From the NCBI GenBank assembly GCA_963787195.1, contig CAWBCI010000040.1:1-64000 (forward strand): 64,000 nucleotides of DNA, read 5' to 3'. The notes beneath the pieces are model-generated. The model did no database searches and was not told the DNA's origin. It saw only the letters and a program-made list of their open reading frames with translations. The translations under genes and the position numbers were made by a program. Below, piece by piece: positions 26,329 to 35,599 of the stretch. The DNA comes from CAWBCI01 sp963787195 (GTDB lineage: Bacteria; Bacteroidota; Bacteroidia; Bacteroidales; JAGOPY01). Within the stretch, counting starts at the first letter, position 1, and each line of letters starts with the position of its first letter.

Positions 26329-27633
26329 ATGAGATTACATATTTTTCATTATCACCTGGATCATGGGGGAGTCACCCGTATCATCAATTCACAGATCAGA
26401 GCATTTGGAGAGCATTATCCTGAAATTCAAATAAAATTATACTGTGGCTTTTGTCCCGATCCGGAAAAGTACAGGAATTACGGGAATACGGAACTGATCA
26501 TTGATCCCCGCTTCAACTACCTGAAGAATAAATACTATGATAGGGATTTCCTGGAAAATGAAATAAAATACCTGGAAGGCTTTATTAAGAAACATATCCA
26601 AAGGGGGGACTTGCTGCATTTTCACAATCTGAATCTGGGAAAAAACCCTGTTTTGACAGTACTTTTCAACCAGAAGCTCAGGGAATCGGGATATCACATT
26701 TTCAACCATTGTCATGATTTCCCCGAGGACCGTCCGGAAAAATTACATTTCCTGGAAAAAATCATTAAAAATAAATTGAGAAAAGATCTTCAATCAATCC
26801 TTTATCCACAGGGCCCCAATTATAAATTTGGTAGCCTCAACAGTACGGATGCCAAAAGGATCATTGATTCGGGGATTCCTGAAAAGGATGTTTTTCTGAT
26901 CCCCAACCCGGTTTATCTGGATACTGAGATTTCATTGTCAAAAAGTAAAGAAATAAAGCAAAAAATCTGTGAAAACTTCGGTCTTGATCCGTCTAAAAAA
27001 CTGGTGACATATCCGGTAAGGGCCATCAACAGGAAGAATATAGGGGAATTGATATTGCTGGCTGTATTATTCCGGGAGACGGCCTCCTTTATGATTACCC
27101 TGCCCCCTAAAAATCCGGAAGAAATTCCTGCCTACCGGGAATGGGTAAATTTTTCGGAAAGGGAAAAAGCGGGAGTAGTGTTTGAAGCGGGGATTAAGGC
27201 CGATTTCGGAGAGATTATGGTGGGCAGCGATTATTGCATCACTACCAGCACAATGGAAGGCTTTGGCCTGGCTTTCATGGAACCCTGGGTCAGGGGTACG
27301 CCGGTAGCCGGTCGCAACCTGCCCAATGTGACAAGTGACCTGATTGCCACGGGTATGAGATTTCCCGCGCTATACGACCGTATAGTGATTCCCGGGAGCC
27401 TATCCGACTTTAAAGACCTTTCCGGAAGAGAGCAAAAAGTATTGATCTCGGATCTTCTTCATAATAAAAATAAAAGGATTAAATTCATGAAGCTCAACCC
27501 GCAACTGAAGGGGCTTTTTGAACTTGTTATCCCCGAAGTTGTTGATAACAACAGGAGTGTCATACTTACCAGATATTCCCTTGAGAATTACGCAAACAAA
27601 CTATATGCTATTTACGAATCTTATCCGGGATAA
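26329..27633 (+). CDS. GT4-like glycosyltransferase, candidate solute glycosyltransferase
   Basis: A 434-residue soluble GT-B protein. The N-terminal domain opens MRLHIFHYHLDHGGVTRII with the usual acceptor-side glycine turn. The C-terminal domain holds the nucleotide-sugar E-x7-E type motif in STMEGFGLAFMEPWVRGTPV (near residues 306-325). No membrane segment. It is the first gene of a three-gene operon; the HAD gene overlaps its end by 29 bp. Given the GT81 glucosyl-3-phosphoglycerate synthase in the facing operon, it is a candidate for adding a second sugar, as the GT4 enzyme MggA does in mannosylglucosylglycerate synthesis. That role is inference; it could also act on another acceptor. Confidence 0.8.
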   Translation: MRLHIFHYHLDHGGVTRIINSQIRAFGEHYPEIQIKLYCGFCPDPEKYRNYGNTELIIDPRFNYLKNKYYDRDFLENEIKYLEGFIKKHIQRGDLLHFHNLNLGKNPVLTVLFNQKLRESGYHIFNHCHDFPEDRPEKLHFLEKIIKNKLRKDLQSILYPQGPNYKFGSLNSTDAKRIIDSGIPEKDVFLIPNPVYLDTEISLSKSKEIKQKICENFGLDPSKKLVTYPVRAINRKNIGELILLAVLFRETASFMITLPPKNPEEIPAYREWVNFSEREKAGVVFEAGIKADFGEIMVGSDYCITTSTMEGFGLAFMEPWVRGTPVAGRNLPNVTSDLIATGMRFPALYDRIVIPGSLSDFKDLSGREQKVLISDLLHNKNKRIKFMKLNPQLKGLFELVIPEVVDNNRSVILTRYSLENYANKLYAIYESYPG

Positions 27634-28522
27634 ACTGAAGCCCATTGAGCCGCTTCCAACCGGCTTGAAAGCCAGGCTGGGCGAAAAGCGGTTCAAGGCC
27701 ATGATCTTCGATATCTATGGGACCCTTCTGGTTTCCTCTTCAGGGGACATACAAAGGATCATGATCTCTTCGGAATACATGGAAGAAGCCCTTAAGCTTG
27801 CCGGAATAAGCATACTTGCTTCAGGGAAAGATGAGAAGGGAAGGATCAGGGATATTTTACTGGAAGATCTCATCGACGGTGTAGTTCTGACCCGTGAAGA
27901 ACTCATCAGGGAGGGCACTTATTTTCCCGAAATCAACATATTGGAACATTGGAATAAATTATTGGAGAAGGCTTCCCGGAATGGCTGGCTCAAAGGTGTC
28001 GACAGGGAGGCTGAACGTAATGCGGCATTTATTTTCGAATTGCTCAGCAACAAAGTATATCCCATGCCTGGCATGAAGGAAGTAATACAGGAATTACACA
28101 GGCGTAATATCCCACTGGGAATAATTTCCAATGCCCAGTTCTACACTCCACTGGTAATGAATTATTTCCTTGAAGGCACGACTGACGAAGACTTGAGGTT
28201 TTTTGATCGTGACCTTATTATATATTCCTATAAAATGAAAAGAGCCAAGCCCGACCAGGCGCTATTCACTCCGGTAAAAGAAAAGCTTATGGAAAAATAT
28301 GGCATTCCGGCAAGGGAAACCTTATTTATAGGGAATGATATGTTGAACGATGTATATGCTGCTCACAAGGCCGGTTTCAAGACGGCCCTTTTTGCGGCCG
28401 ACGAACGTTCCCTGCGGCTCAGGGAAGATAATAAGACAATTGAGGGCCTGCAGGCAGATATTATAGTAACAAGGCTCCATCAACTATTAAATTTAAGCGA
28501 AAATGGAAATAACACACCTTAG
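27605..28522 (+). CDS. HAD-superfamily hydrolase, probable sugar-phosphate phosphatase
   Basis: A 305-residue protein from the ATG at 27605, which overlaps the end of the upstream glycosyltransferase by 29 bp; an alternative earlier start would overlap far more. HAD motifs are clear: FDIYGTLL (nucleophile Asp), GIISNAQF (motif II Ser), KMKRAKPD (motif III Lys) and FIGNDMLNDV (motif IV acidic pair). A helical cap domain lies between motifs I and II. The next gene starts inside its last codons (20-bp overlap), so the three are translationally coupled. In this setting it may remove the 3-phosphate from a glycosyl-phosphoglycerate (GpgP/MggB-like role, inferred). Confidence 0.85.
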   Translation: MLFTNLIRDKLKPIEPLPTGLKARLGEKRFKAMIFDIYGTLLVSSSGDIQRIMISSEYMEEALKLAGISILASGKDEKGRIRDILLEDLIDGVVLTREELIREGTYFPEINILEHWNKLLEKASRNGWLKGVDREAERNAAFIFELLSNKVYPMPGMKEVIQELHRRNIPLGIISNAQFYTPLVMNYFLEGTTDEDLRFFDRDLIIYSYKMKRAKPDQALFTPVKEKLMEKYGIPARETLFIGNDMLNDVYAAHKAGFKTALFAADERSLRLREDNKTIEGLQADIIVTRLHQLLNLSENGNNTP

Positions 28523-29954
28523 TATAGGCATGATACATTCATTGATCGGCAAGAACGATGGGGTCTCCATCGTCATTGACCAGATCGTGGAATGTATGAT
28601 CAATGATATGGGAATAGAACTGGGTAACATCTATTTTCTGGCGGCCCATACCACCCCACGCTTCAATGCACAGACCAACGAGGTCTTCTGGCATAAAAAC
28701 GAAATCCATAAAAAGATCATAGAGAATTATTCTTCCGCCCCTCCCGCAGGATTGGACGACCAGATACATAAGTACGCCCTTTATGCCAAGGAAGTGATCA
28801 AGGAATGGGTAGAAAGCCATAGTATAGACCTGATTATTGCCCATAATACATCCCATCCCTATAACCTGATCACAGCCATAGGTCTGGGATATTATATAGA
28901 AGAACTGCGGGATCAGGGATTGATATGGCCCAAGCTGATGGTCTGGTGGCACGATTCCAGCATGGAAAGGGAGCGGTTCAACAATCCTAACATAGTCATA
29001 AAAAAATACCTGAAATACCTGCCAGGGACTTATATCGACGGACTTGTATTCATCAATAAAAAACAACCCCTACTTGCTAAAAAATATTTTAAAGAATATT
29101 TCGAAGGGAATTCGGAAAATTTCTTCAAACGCCGTACCAGTGTCATCCCCAACACCAGCGATATTACATGGGACTGGCATTTGCCCGATTGGAGCTGGGA
29201 CGAGTTGATCTATGCCGAGCAGGACAATTATAACAAGTCTTTCTTTAAGGACCTCGGACTGATCGCAAAATTGAAAAAGGATAGATTTACACTGGAGGAT
29301 ACAGCCTTGTTGCTGCAACATACCCGGGTGGTGCCCAGGAAAAAGATAGAAACGGCTATAGATTTCGCCTTCCGGCTGGAAAAGAAATTAAGGGAGGGAA
29401 AATATCGGAAAAAATGTGTTGCCCTGGTGATCAGTGGCCCTGCGGGCGATGAAATGGCTGAATACCGTCAATCCCTGGAAGAGTATTTCAATGAAAAACA
29501 GGAGGAAAATCCGGATTCCCATGTTTTTATGATATTCGGAGAGAAGATCATACTCTCACATCGTGACATCATAGTGGACCGGCGCTACTATGCATTTTCC
29601 GAAATCCCCTCCATAATAGCTTCCCAGGGAGGGATAGGGACATACTTCAGCGAAATTGAAGGCTATGGGAACAACCTGCTTGAGATGATGTCCTTTGCCC
29701 TGCCTGTGGTTGTCAACCGCTATGAGATTTTCAAGCTTGAGATAGAGCCTTTGGGGTTTCGCTTGCCTGCAATTGATAAAAATGAATTGAATGATGAAGT
29801 TGTGGATGCAGCCATCCGCCTGCTGACAGATTTCAAATACCGTAACGAGACCGTATTGCAAAACCTGGAAGTCCTGAATAAAAAGCTGAACCATAAGGTG
29901 ATAGCCAGGAAGTTAAGCAGTATCATCCAGGATATATTTACGAAGCAGTTGTAG
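28503..29954 (+). CDS. glycosyltransferase, GT-B fold
   Basis: A 483-residue protein beginning MEITHLSIGMIHSLIGKNDGVS. The N-terminal half has a NDGVS turn and LIIAHNTSHPYN; KLMVWWHDSS and GLVFINKKQ are Rossmann-type strands. The C-terminal half carries GGIGTYFSEIEGYGNNLLEMMSFALPVVVN, the donor-binding E-x7-E region. No signal or membrane helices. It is the third gene of the operon, overlapping the HAD gene by 20 bp, and ends 10 bp from the convergent glycerate kinase gene. The donor and acceptor are unknown; the shared operon suggests a step of glycosylglycerate assembly. No CAZy family can be named with certainty. Confidence 0.78.
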   Translation: MEITHLSIGMIHSLIGKNDGVSIVIDQIVECMINDMGIELGNIYFLAAHTTPRFNAQTNEVFWHKNEIHKKIIENYSSAPPAGLDDQIHKYALYAKEVIKEWVESHSIDLIIAHNTSHPYNLITAIGLGYYIEELRDQGLIWPKLMVWWHDSSMERERFNNPNIVIKKYLKYLPGTYIDGLVFINKKQPLLAKKYFKEYFEGNSENFFKRRTSVIPNTSDITWDWHLPDWSWDELIYAEQDNYNKSFFKDLGLIAKLKKDRFTLEDTALLLQHTRVVPRKKIETAIDFAFRLEKKLREGKYRKKCVALVISGPAGDEMAEYRQSLEEYFNEKQEENPDSHVFMIFGEKIILSHRDIIVDRRYYAFSEIPSIIASQGGIGTYFSEIEGYGNNLLEMMSFALPVVVNRYEIFKLEIEPLGFRLPAIDKNELNDEVVDAAIRLLTDFKYRNETVLQNLEVLNKKLNHKVIARKLSSIIQDIFTKQL

Positions 29955-29963
29955 ACTGAAGGT

Positions 29964-31106
29964 TTAAAGATGGATGTTGAAGGTTGAAATAATACGGGAA
30001 ATGCGTCTGCCGGTGCTTATGAGCAGGGGAGCTGCCTGTTCCAGGGCTTGTTGCAGGTCAAGTGGTTTCTCCATTATGGAAAGAATGATCCCAAAGTTTT
30101 TATCATAAAGGTCCTCATAGCCCTCCGCAAGGCTTCCGGCAATTGCAATAAGGGGTTTATTGTATCTGGCAGCTATTTTGGCGACACCGTAGGGTGTTTT
30201 TCCGTGAGCCGTCTGCGCATCCATACGTCCTTCACCTGTTATGATCAGGTCAGAAGCGGCAATGGCATCTTCCAGTCTGCACATTTGGCTGATCAGTTCA
30301 AAGCCGTTCCTGAATTCCGCTCCTGTGAATGCCAATAGCCCGGCCCCCAGCCCGCCGGCAGCGCCGGCGCCCGGAAGGCTGCCAATGTCCCTGCCCTTGA
30401 ATTTCTTCACAAGCCTGGCAAAACGCTCCAGTCCCTTATCCAGCTTCTCCACATCGGGGGGCTCCGCCCCCTTCTGCGGCCCGTAAACACGGGCCGCCCC
30501 ATCCAACCCGCAGAGCGGGTTGTCGACATCGGAAGCCAGGAGTATACTGCAATCTTTCAAACGATTGTCCAGCCCTTCGACATCTATTTCCTCCAATTCC
30601 ACCAGGCTGCCCCCGCCCCTTGAAAGGGGCGCTCCGTTCTTATCCCTGAACCCGGCACCGAGAGCCTCCAGAGCTCCCATGCCACCGTCGATAGTGGCAC
30701 TTCCGCCCAGACCCAGGATGATCTTTGTACAGGACCTTTCGAGAGCGGATTTGATCAGCTCCCCCGTACCGTAGGTAGTGGTATGCATGGGATCCAGCTC
30801 ATCCCCACCTAACAATTCCAGTCCGGAAGCAGCTGCCATTTCAATCACAGCCGTATTCCCGTCTGAAAGTATTCCATACTCCGCCCAGATTGCCCGCATC
30901 AGGGGATCATGGACCCTAACCCTGATCCTTTCCCCTCCCAGGGCATGCAGCAGGGCATTGACAGTGCCTTCACCCCCATCTGCCAGCGGAATAATCTTGA
31001 GCTCCGCATCCGGCATCTCCCGGAGTATACCTTCCCGGAGGTATTTTCCCACATCAGCTGCACTGAGACAGTTTTTAAACGAATCGGGAGCTACCAGAAT
31101 TTTCAT
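29964..31106 (-). CDS. glxK: glycerate kinase, GarK/GlxK type
   Basis: A 380-residue protein of the type-1 glycerate kinase family. It begins KILVAPDSFKNCLSAADV (a family hallmark) and has LADGGEGTVNALL, GLGGSATIDGGMGAL and ITGEGRMDAQTAHGKTP, all conserved around the active site. It phosphorylates D-glycerate with ATP, to 2-phosphoglycerate in most members. It lies 12 bp downstream of the GH13_18 phosphorylase gene, which would release glycerate from glucosylglycerate, so it is a recycling step. The last residues STFNIHL come from sequence resembling the spacer words of this genome, which suggests a recently extended C-terminus. Confidence 0.92.
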   Translation of the reverse strand: MKILVAPDSFKNCLSAADVGKYLREGILREMPDAELKIIPLADGGEGTVNALLHALGGERIRVRVHDPLMRAIWAEYGILSDGNTAVIEMAAASGLELLGGDELDPMHTTTYGTGELIKSALERSCTKIILGLGGSATIDGGMGALEALGAGFRDKNGAPLSRGGGSLVELEEIDVEGLDNRLKDCSILLASDVDNPLCGLDGAARVYGPQKGAEPPDVEKLDKGLERFARLVKKFKGRDIGSLPGAGAAGGLGAGLLAFTGAEFRNGFELISQMCRLEDAIAASDLIITGEGRMDAQTAHGKTPYGVAKIAARYNKPLIAIAGSLAEGYEDLYDKNFGIILSIMEKPLDLQQALEQAAPLLISTGRRISRIISTFNIHL

Positions 31107-31118
31107 TGTAAATAAAGT

Positions 31119-32849
31119 TTATTGTTTATCAATTTTCAGCTTTTTCAACCAGTAACATTCATAAGCTTGTAAAATAATACCCTGCTGTAAATTTATTTCT
31201 TTGCCTGTCAGCAAATCTATCCATTTAGCATTTTTATCTCTGACAAAATGGAGATCAGCACTGACTTCTTCCTTGCTTATATTCGATAAGCAAAATATTA
31301 CATTGTCTTTATCCTCATCGTATCTCTCGCAAACGAAAAGCCTTTTATCAGCTTCATGTATCCTCTGCGGCACATCGGGGTGGAAAAGGGCTTCTCCTTT
31401 TCGGACCCTGATCCCTTTTATCAGGTTTCGGAATACTTTCGACCGTATATTGTCTTCTTTCAGAAATTGAACTACATCTTCATATTCCAGTTTCTCCCTG
31501 TTTATGGTCCTTGCCTGACCGCTTTCTTCAAGCCCTTTTTGATTGTTTGAGCTGGCCAGCAGGCTGTGGATGTAATAGGCCGGCATTCCTCTGAGTTCCA
31601 TCATGAGGGTCTGGGAGCAGCAGAAGCGTTCGGCCTGGTATGAATCAGCGCCTTGCTTTGTACTCTTCAGGGCGTCGAAATAGGTGATGTTCAGCTCATA
31701 GGGGCTCTCGCTGCCGTCACTGTTCTTCTTGGAGCTGATAAGCCCACCGGAATTTTTCACATGTTCGCAAAGTTCTTCCAGCTCCCCGGAGGGGACCAGG
31801 CCCTGAAGAGGCCTCAGGCCAATGCCGTCGTGAGAAGCGGTGAAATTCAGGAAAGTGCAGCCCGTAGGTGCGTCGAAGGCTTTTTCTGCCCATTTGCTCA
31901 GTTTGGTGGAATTTCCGGTATATAATGCGTGCAATAATAAAGGCGGAAGACTGAACTGGTAAATCATATGGGCCTCGTCACTCTTCCCGAAATAGGAAAA
32001 GTTTTCCTTTTGAGGCACGTTAGTTTCGGTGAGCAGCAGGGCCGAAGGTTTGACTTCCTCCATTAGCTTCCTCATCAATTTCACCACCCGGTGGGTCTCC
32101 TGTAAATGTATGCAACTTGTGCCTATCTCTTTCCAGAGATAGGCAATAGCATCCAAACGTATGATATGAGCCCCTTTTTGCAGGTACAACAAAAACACTT
32201 TCAGCATTTCATACAATAGCTCCGGGTTGGAATAATCCAGGTCAATCTGGTCCTCGCTGAAAGTGGTCCACAGGTATTTTTCCTTTCCTTTCTTTTCAAA
32301 TTTTGTGAGCAAAGGCTTGCTCCTTGGCCTGACCACATCCGAAAGATCTGAATCGGGATCCACTTCGATGAAAAATTCCCTGCCCGGGTCTCTATCCTCC
32401 AGATAATTTTGAAACCATCGGCTCCGCCTGGAAATATGGTTAATGACCAGGTCGGTCATCAGCCGAAAATTCTTTTCCAGTTTCTCCACATCCTCCCAGG
32501 ATCCCAGATGAGGGTCTACCCGGGTGTAATCGATTACCGAGAAGCCATCATCGGAACTATAAGGAAAGAAGGGAAGTATATGAACTATATTTATTACTTC
32601 ACTTAAATAATCACCTAAAAAATGGCTGAGGCTTTGCAGGGGCCTCTCAGCACTTTTCCGGATATTATCCCCATAAGTGATCAATAAAATGTCCTGCTCA
32701 TCCCAGCGATCATATTGGCCGGATGTTTTCCCGGTCATTACCGTGGAATCCGCGAGCCGGATAATTTTATCAATAATTTCCTTTGATGCTTTCTCTTTAT
32801 ATATCTCTTTAAGAAGTTCTTCTATTTTTTGTCTGACATCTTTTTCCAT
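31119..32849 (-). CDS. GH13_18 phosphorylase, probable glucosylglycerate phosphorylase
   Basis: A 576-residue (alpha/beta)8 enzyme of the sucrose-phosphorylase subfamily of GH13. The catalytic residues are nucleophile D233 in IIRLDAIAYLWKE, acid/base E275 in LLLTETNVPQ and transition-state stabiliser D341 in FTASHDGIGLRPLQG, with the conserved DLVINHIS near 133-140. Subfamily 18 cleaves alpha-glucosides with phosphate to give glucose 1-phosphate. Its length and its place between a glycerate kinase gene and a glucosyl-3-phosphoglycerate synthase gene favour glucosylglycerate rather than sucrose as substrate; this is inference from context. The spacing is 12 bp to the kinase and 8 bp to the upstream synthase gene. 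Confidence 0.88.
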   Translation of the reverse strand: MEKDVRQKIEELLKEIYKEKASKEIIDKIIRLADSTVMTGKTSGQYDRWDEQDILLITYGDNIRKSAERPLQSLSHFLGDYLSEVINIVHILPFFPYSSDDGFSVIDYTRVDPHLGSWEDVEKLEKNFRLMTDLVINHISRRSRWFQNYLEDRDPGREFFIEVDPDSDLSDVVRPRSKPLLTKFEKKGKEKYLWTTFSEDQIDLDYSNPELLYEMLKVFLLYLQKGAHIIRLDAIAYLWKEIGTSCIHLQETHRVVKLMRKLMEEVKPSALLLTETNVPQKENFSYFGKSDEAHMIYQFSLPPLLLHALYTGNSTKLSKWAEKAFDAPTGCTFLNFTASHDGIGLRPLQGLVPSGELEELCEHVKNSGGLISSKKNSDGSESPYELNITYFDALKSTKQGADSYQAERFCCSQTLMMELRGMPAYYIHSLLASSNNQKGLEESGQARTINREKLEYEDVVQFLKEDNIRSKVFRNLIKGIRVRKGEALFHPDVPQRIHEADKRLFVCERYDEDKDNVIFCLSNISKEEVSADLHFVRDKNAKWIDLLTGKEINLQQGIILQAYECYWLKKLKIDKQ

Positions 32850-32857
32850 GATCTTTT

Positions 32858-34069
32858 CTATTCATTATCCAACTCTACCGCCTCATAGAATTTATCCAGG
32901 TAATCGGGTATGGCACTCATGACCCTCTTCCAGTTCGGTATGGATACCGGGTGGTCAGGGGTTTCCAGGAATTTTATGCCGGCATTCAGGATATTGTATG
33001 AAAACAGGCTGACCATACGCTCCTCCGTATGCCGGTCGTATTCATAACCATTCATCAGGGCATCATGCTGGTAACTCTCGACATAATCAAAAGCAATCCG
33101 CAGGTAAGTGGAGCGAATGGAGCGTATCATTCCACTGCTGAATACAGCCCCTTCCTGGGCCAGCTTAACGAAAAGGGCGAAGGCAATGTCGTATGTCATC
33201 TTGTTAAGTCCTTTGGTTTTGTCCTCCGGACTTAGGTCCTGGTGTTTATGATCGTAGCGGTCGGCTATGTCTACCTGGCAAATACGCCTCAGGGCATAGT
33301 TCCGGTGGATCTCGGAAAGTATGCCGATCTCCAGGCCCCAATCGCTTGGAATACGTATGTTCAGTATCACATCCGATGTCATGGAAAATTCGCCGGCCAG
33401 CGGATATTTGAAGCTGTCGAGGTATTCCAGTATTTCAACATCTCCAATGTATTTTTTCAGGGATCTCAGCAGGGGTTTGATCATGAGCCTTACGACCCTT
33501 CCATTTAACTGATGTTCATCTGCCCTGAAATAAAATCCCTTGCAAAACATATAGGGAAAATTAGGGTTGGCCACGGGATAGATCAGCTTTGCCAACAGGG
33601 ATCGCTCATATGTTAATATATCTGCATCATGCAGGGCAATAACCCGGGATCTCCCCGATGCGATCATATACCCAAAACAATACCAGGCATTTCTTCCCTT
33701 GCCAAGCTCATTGGGAGCTATATTCTCCTGTTTTAAAAAATTGTCCAGATCCTTCATCCGGGGACCGTCGTTCCATATTATTCGATGGTGTTGTGGCAAA
33801 ATGCTGAAGAATTTTTTAGCATAATCGAACTCCTCCGCATTTGCTGCATCCAGCCCAATTACCACTTCCCCCAGGTAAGGTACCTTGCTGATTTCAACGA
33901 TTATCTTCTTAAGGGCCTCTCCCTTGAGCTCCGAAAAAAGACTGGGTATGATAAGCCCTATCGGCCTTTCCTTCGAATATGTTATCAGTTCCTCTTCCAG
34001 GTCTTCAATACTGCTGTGCCTCAGGTTGTGCAGAGTGGTTACCAGACCACTCTGATAAAAATCTCCCAT
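32858..34069 (-). CDS. glucosyl-3-phosphoglycerate synthase-like glycosyltransferase, GT81
   Basis: A 403-residue GT-A protein. It shows NDGPR near 100, GKGRNAWYCFGYMIASG near 123-139, the metal-binding DxD in LHDADILTY (D148 and D150), LNGRVVRLMIKPL, YPLAGEFSM, IPSDWGLEIG and DRYDHKHQ, all hallmarks of GpgS. The family joins a nucleotide-glucose donor to 3-phosphoglycerate to form glucosyl-3-phosphoglycerate, the precursor of the osmolyte glucosylglycerate. First gene of an operon with the phosphorylase and glycerate kinase genes. Some family members instead use glycerate or mannose donors, so the exact product is not certain. Confidence 0.87.
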   Translation of the reverse strand: MGDFYQSGLVTTLHNLRHSSIEDLEEELITYSKERPIGLIIPSLFSELKGEALKKIIVEISKVPYLGEVVIGLDAANAEEFDYAKKFFSILPQHHRIIWNDGPRMKDLDNFLKQENIAPNELGKGRNAWYCFGYMIASGRSRVIALHDADILTYERSLLAKLIYPVANPNFPYMFCKGFYFRADEHQLNGRVVRLMIKPLLRSLKKYIGDVEILEYLDSFKYPLAGEFSMTSDVILNIRIPSDWGLEIGILSEIHRNYALRRICQVDIADRYDHKHQDLSPEDKTKGLNKMTYDIAFALFVKLAQEGAVFSSGMIRSIRSTYLRIAFDYVESYQHDALMNGYEYDRHTEERMVSLFSYNILNAGIKFLETPDHPVSIPNWKRVMSAIPDYLDKFYEAVELDNE

Positions 34070-34576
34070 TTTAATTAATTTTTACATCCTTTTTCTAAAG
34101 AATGATCATTTTTAAGTTATTAATATTGAATATTTTCGAAGATAAATCCTTCCTTAATTCGTTCACAAACTTGTAAAACCATGCCATACTTGAATTTTTG
34201 ATTGGGATTATAGTTGAAGATGATGAGTGATAAAAAAATCATCTGTATGATCTTCATTCAGGGAGATTTACGATTGCTTGATTATTACTCTTATCAAACA
34301 GAAAAAAAATATTATCACAACAATTTTTATTTAAAGAAGAAGAATGTGTTGAGAATAATTTCCTGATTGTGGAAAATATGAAACAGGAAAATTTCTCGTG
34401 ACCCGACTATAGTCGGGTCACGAGCTCAAATAATATGCTGAAGAGCCTCAAATCCTTTTGCTTGCTCCTCAGGTTCACCTTGTCATCCTCTCCAGGGATT
34501 AAACGCTAAACGGGATCGGGCCTGGCGGCCAGTTCCGCTGATATCATCAGCACCCGCTTTGGTCTGCTATTGGGGT
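34070..34576. other. intergenic region upstream of the GT81 operon
   Basis: AT-rich spacer. On the minus strand TATCTTCG lies about 75 bp before the GT81 start, one mismatch from a TAnnTTTG -7 box. A perfect palindrome is listed separately. Confidence 0.4.
34395..34424. repeat. perfect 30-bp palindrome
   Basis: ctcgtgacccgacta followed by its exact reverse complement, with no loop. It could be a dimer-binding operator, a cruciform or a palindromic mobile unit. It has no T-run. Confidence 0.9.
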
Positions 34577-34708
34577 TTATGTGGTAAAGTCGAGGAACAT
34601 AAAAATGCGGTGCCCCTCTTTTAGTTTGTGGTACTTTTCTATGAAGGGGTTCCAAAACACGCTTTTCCCAGTGAGGATGCTAACAATAGAGACAAAACGG
34701 AAGATCAT
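34577..34708 (-). CDS. possible 43-residue gene or gene remnant
   Basis: A short frame starting MIFRFVSIVSILTGKSVFW and ending MFLDFTT, 21 bp after the stop codon of the membrane-protein gene at 34730. The sequence WNPFIEKYHKLKEGHRIFMFLDF has the look of real protein, but I do not recognise a family. It may be a remnant or a small coupled gene. Confidence 0.3.
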   Translation of the reverse strand: MIFRFVSIVSILTGKSVFWNPFIEKYHKLKEGHRIFMFLDFTT

Positions 34709-34729
34709 GCATTATTCTAACAAATCAAC

Positions 34730-35197
34730 TTAAGCTGCGAGAGAAAATATTCCCCAAAATGCGCTGAAAAAAGCAAGAACGAGAAGGATTATCCGGATAT
34801 AATTGGCTCTGGCCCAGTCTCGGGCATATTTTACCAATTTCCCTGTATCGGTTATGAGGGGTTGGATAAATAATACTTTATTGCGTGGAACATGAAAAGT
34901 GTAAGTGATGGTATCCGTAATTACCAATAATGCGAGGGCCGCTAAAAAGAACCATCTTGATGGAATATGACTCCAGTAGAACAAAGTATTAACCAATAGG
35001 ATCAGCATGGTGAGAGGTGAGATCAAGCGAAAATAATTTGCGGGGGTAGTTACTATCATAAATTGCCTCACATGCTTCAATGAATCGGGAATATTCGTTT
35101 TGTAGTTAGGTGCCATAACCACCGATTCATAAGTTGCGCCTCCCAAAAGCAAGGCCAGACCAATCAGGCCAAAAAATCCAGGGATAACATTTAACAT
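34730..35197 (-). CDS. four-helix membrane protein, DUF1772-like
   Basis: A 155-residue protein with four hydrophobic helices: residues 3-22 (NVIPGFFGLIGLALLLGG), 58-75 (LISPLTMLILLVNTLF), 82-98 (WFFLAALALLVITDTI) and 135-153 (IRIILLVLAFFSAFWGIF). The layout, with GATYESVVMAPN after helix 1, resembles the DUF1772/anthrone-oxygenase-like family of small membrane proteins. Function is unknown. It stands alone apart from the tiny frame downstream. Confidence 0.65.
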   Translation of the reverse strand: MLNVIPGFFGLIGLALLLGGATYESVVMAPNYKTNIPDSLKHVRQFMIVTTPANYFRLISPLTMLILLVNTLFYWSHIPSRWFFLAALALLVITDTITYTFHVPRNKVLFIQPLITDTGKLVKYARDWARANYIRIILLVLAFFSAFWGIFSLAA

Positions 35198-35599
35198 GGG
35201 TTTTCCTCCTTTAATTGATTAAAAATATGAATTTCAATGCCTTATCAAAAAGATTAAACAAACCAGAAAGCATGTCGATAGAAAAACAAAATAAAAATTC
35301 AAATGTTCAGGATAGATTTTCAGGCATGTACTCTTGACTAAATCAATATCGATCTAAATGCCATTGTTGAACATGGGATCCTGACAATCAATGTAAATGA
35401 AAACTAGATAGAATTTTACGATTTTGTGCCCACTGCCCATTATTTACTTTCAGGAGAGGCTAAAATCATTGAATCAAATTTGCGGGGGCAAAATTGCCTG
35501 GTAAGGAAAGCCCAATTTAAATAACAGCCAGTTTTTGTAAGGCTTATCTTCATTTCATTCCCCTGGAAGACAAGCTTGTTTCATCATCATATCAACATA
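35198..35599. other. intergenic region
   Basis: About 400 bp of AT-rich sequence with no gene, clear hairpin or repeat that I can support. Confidence 0.4.
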
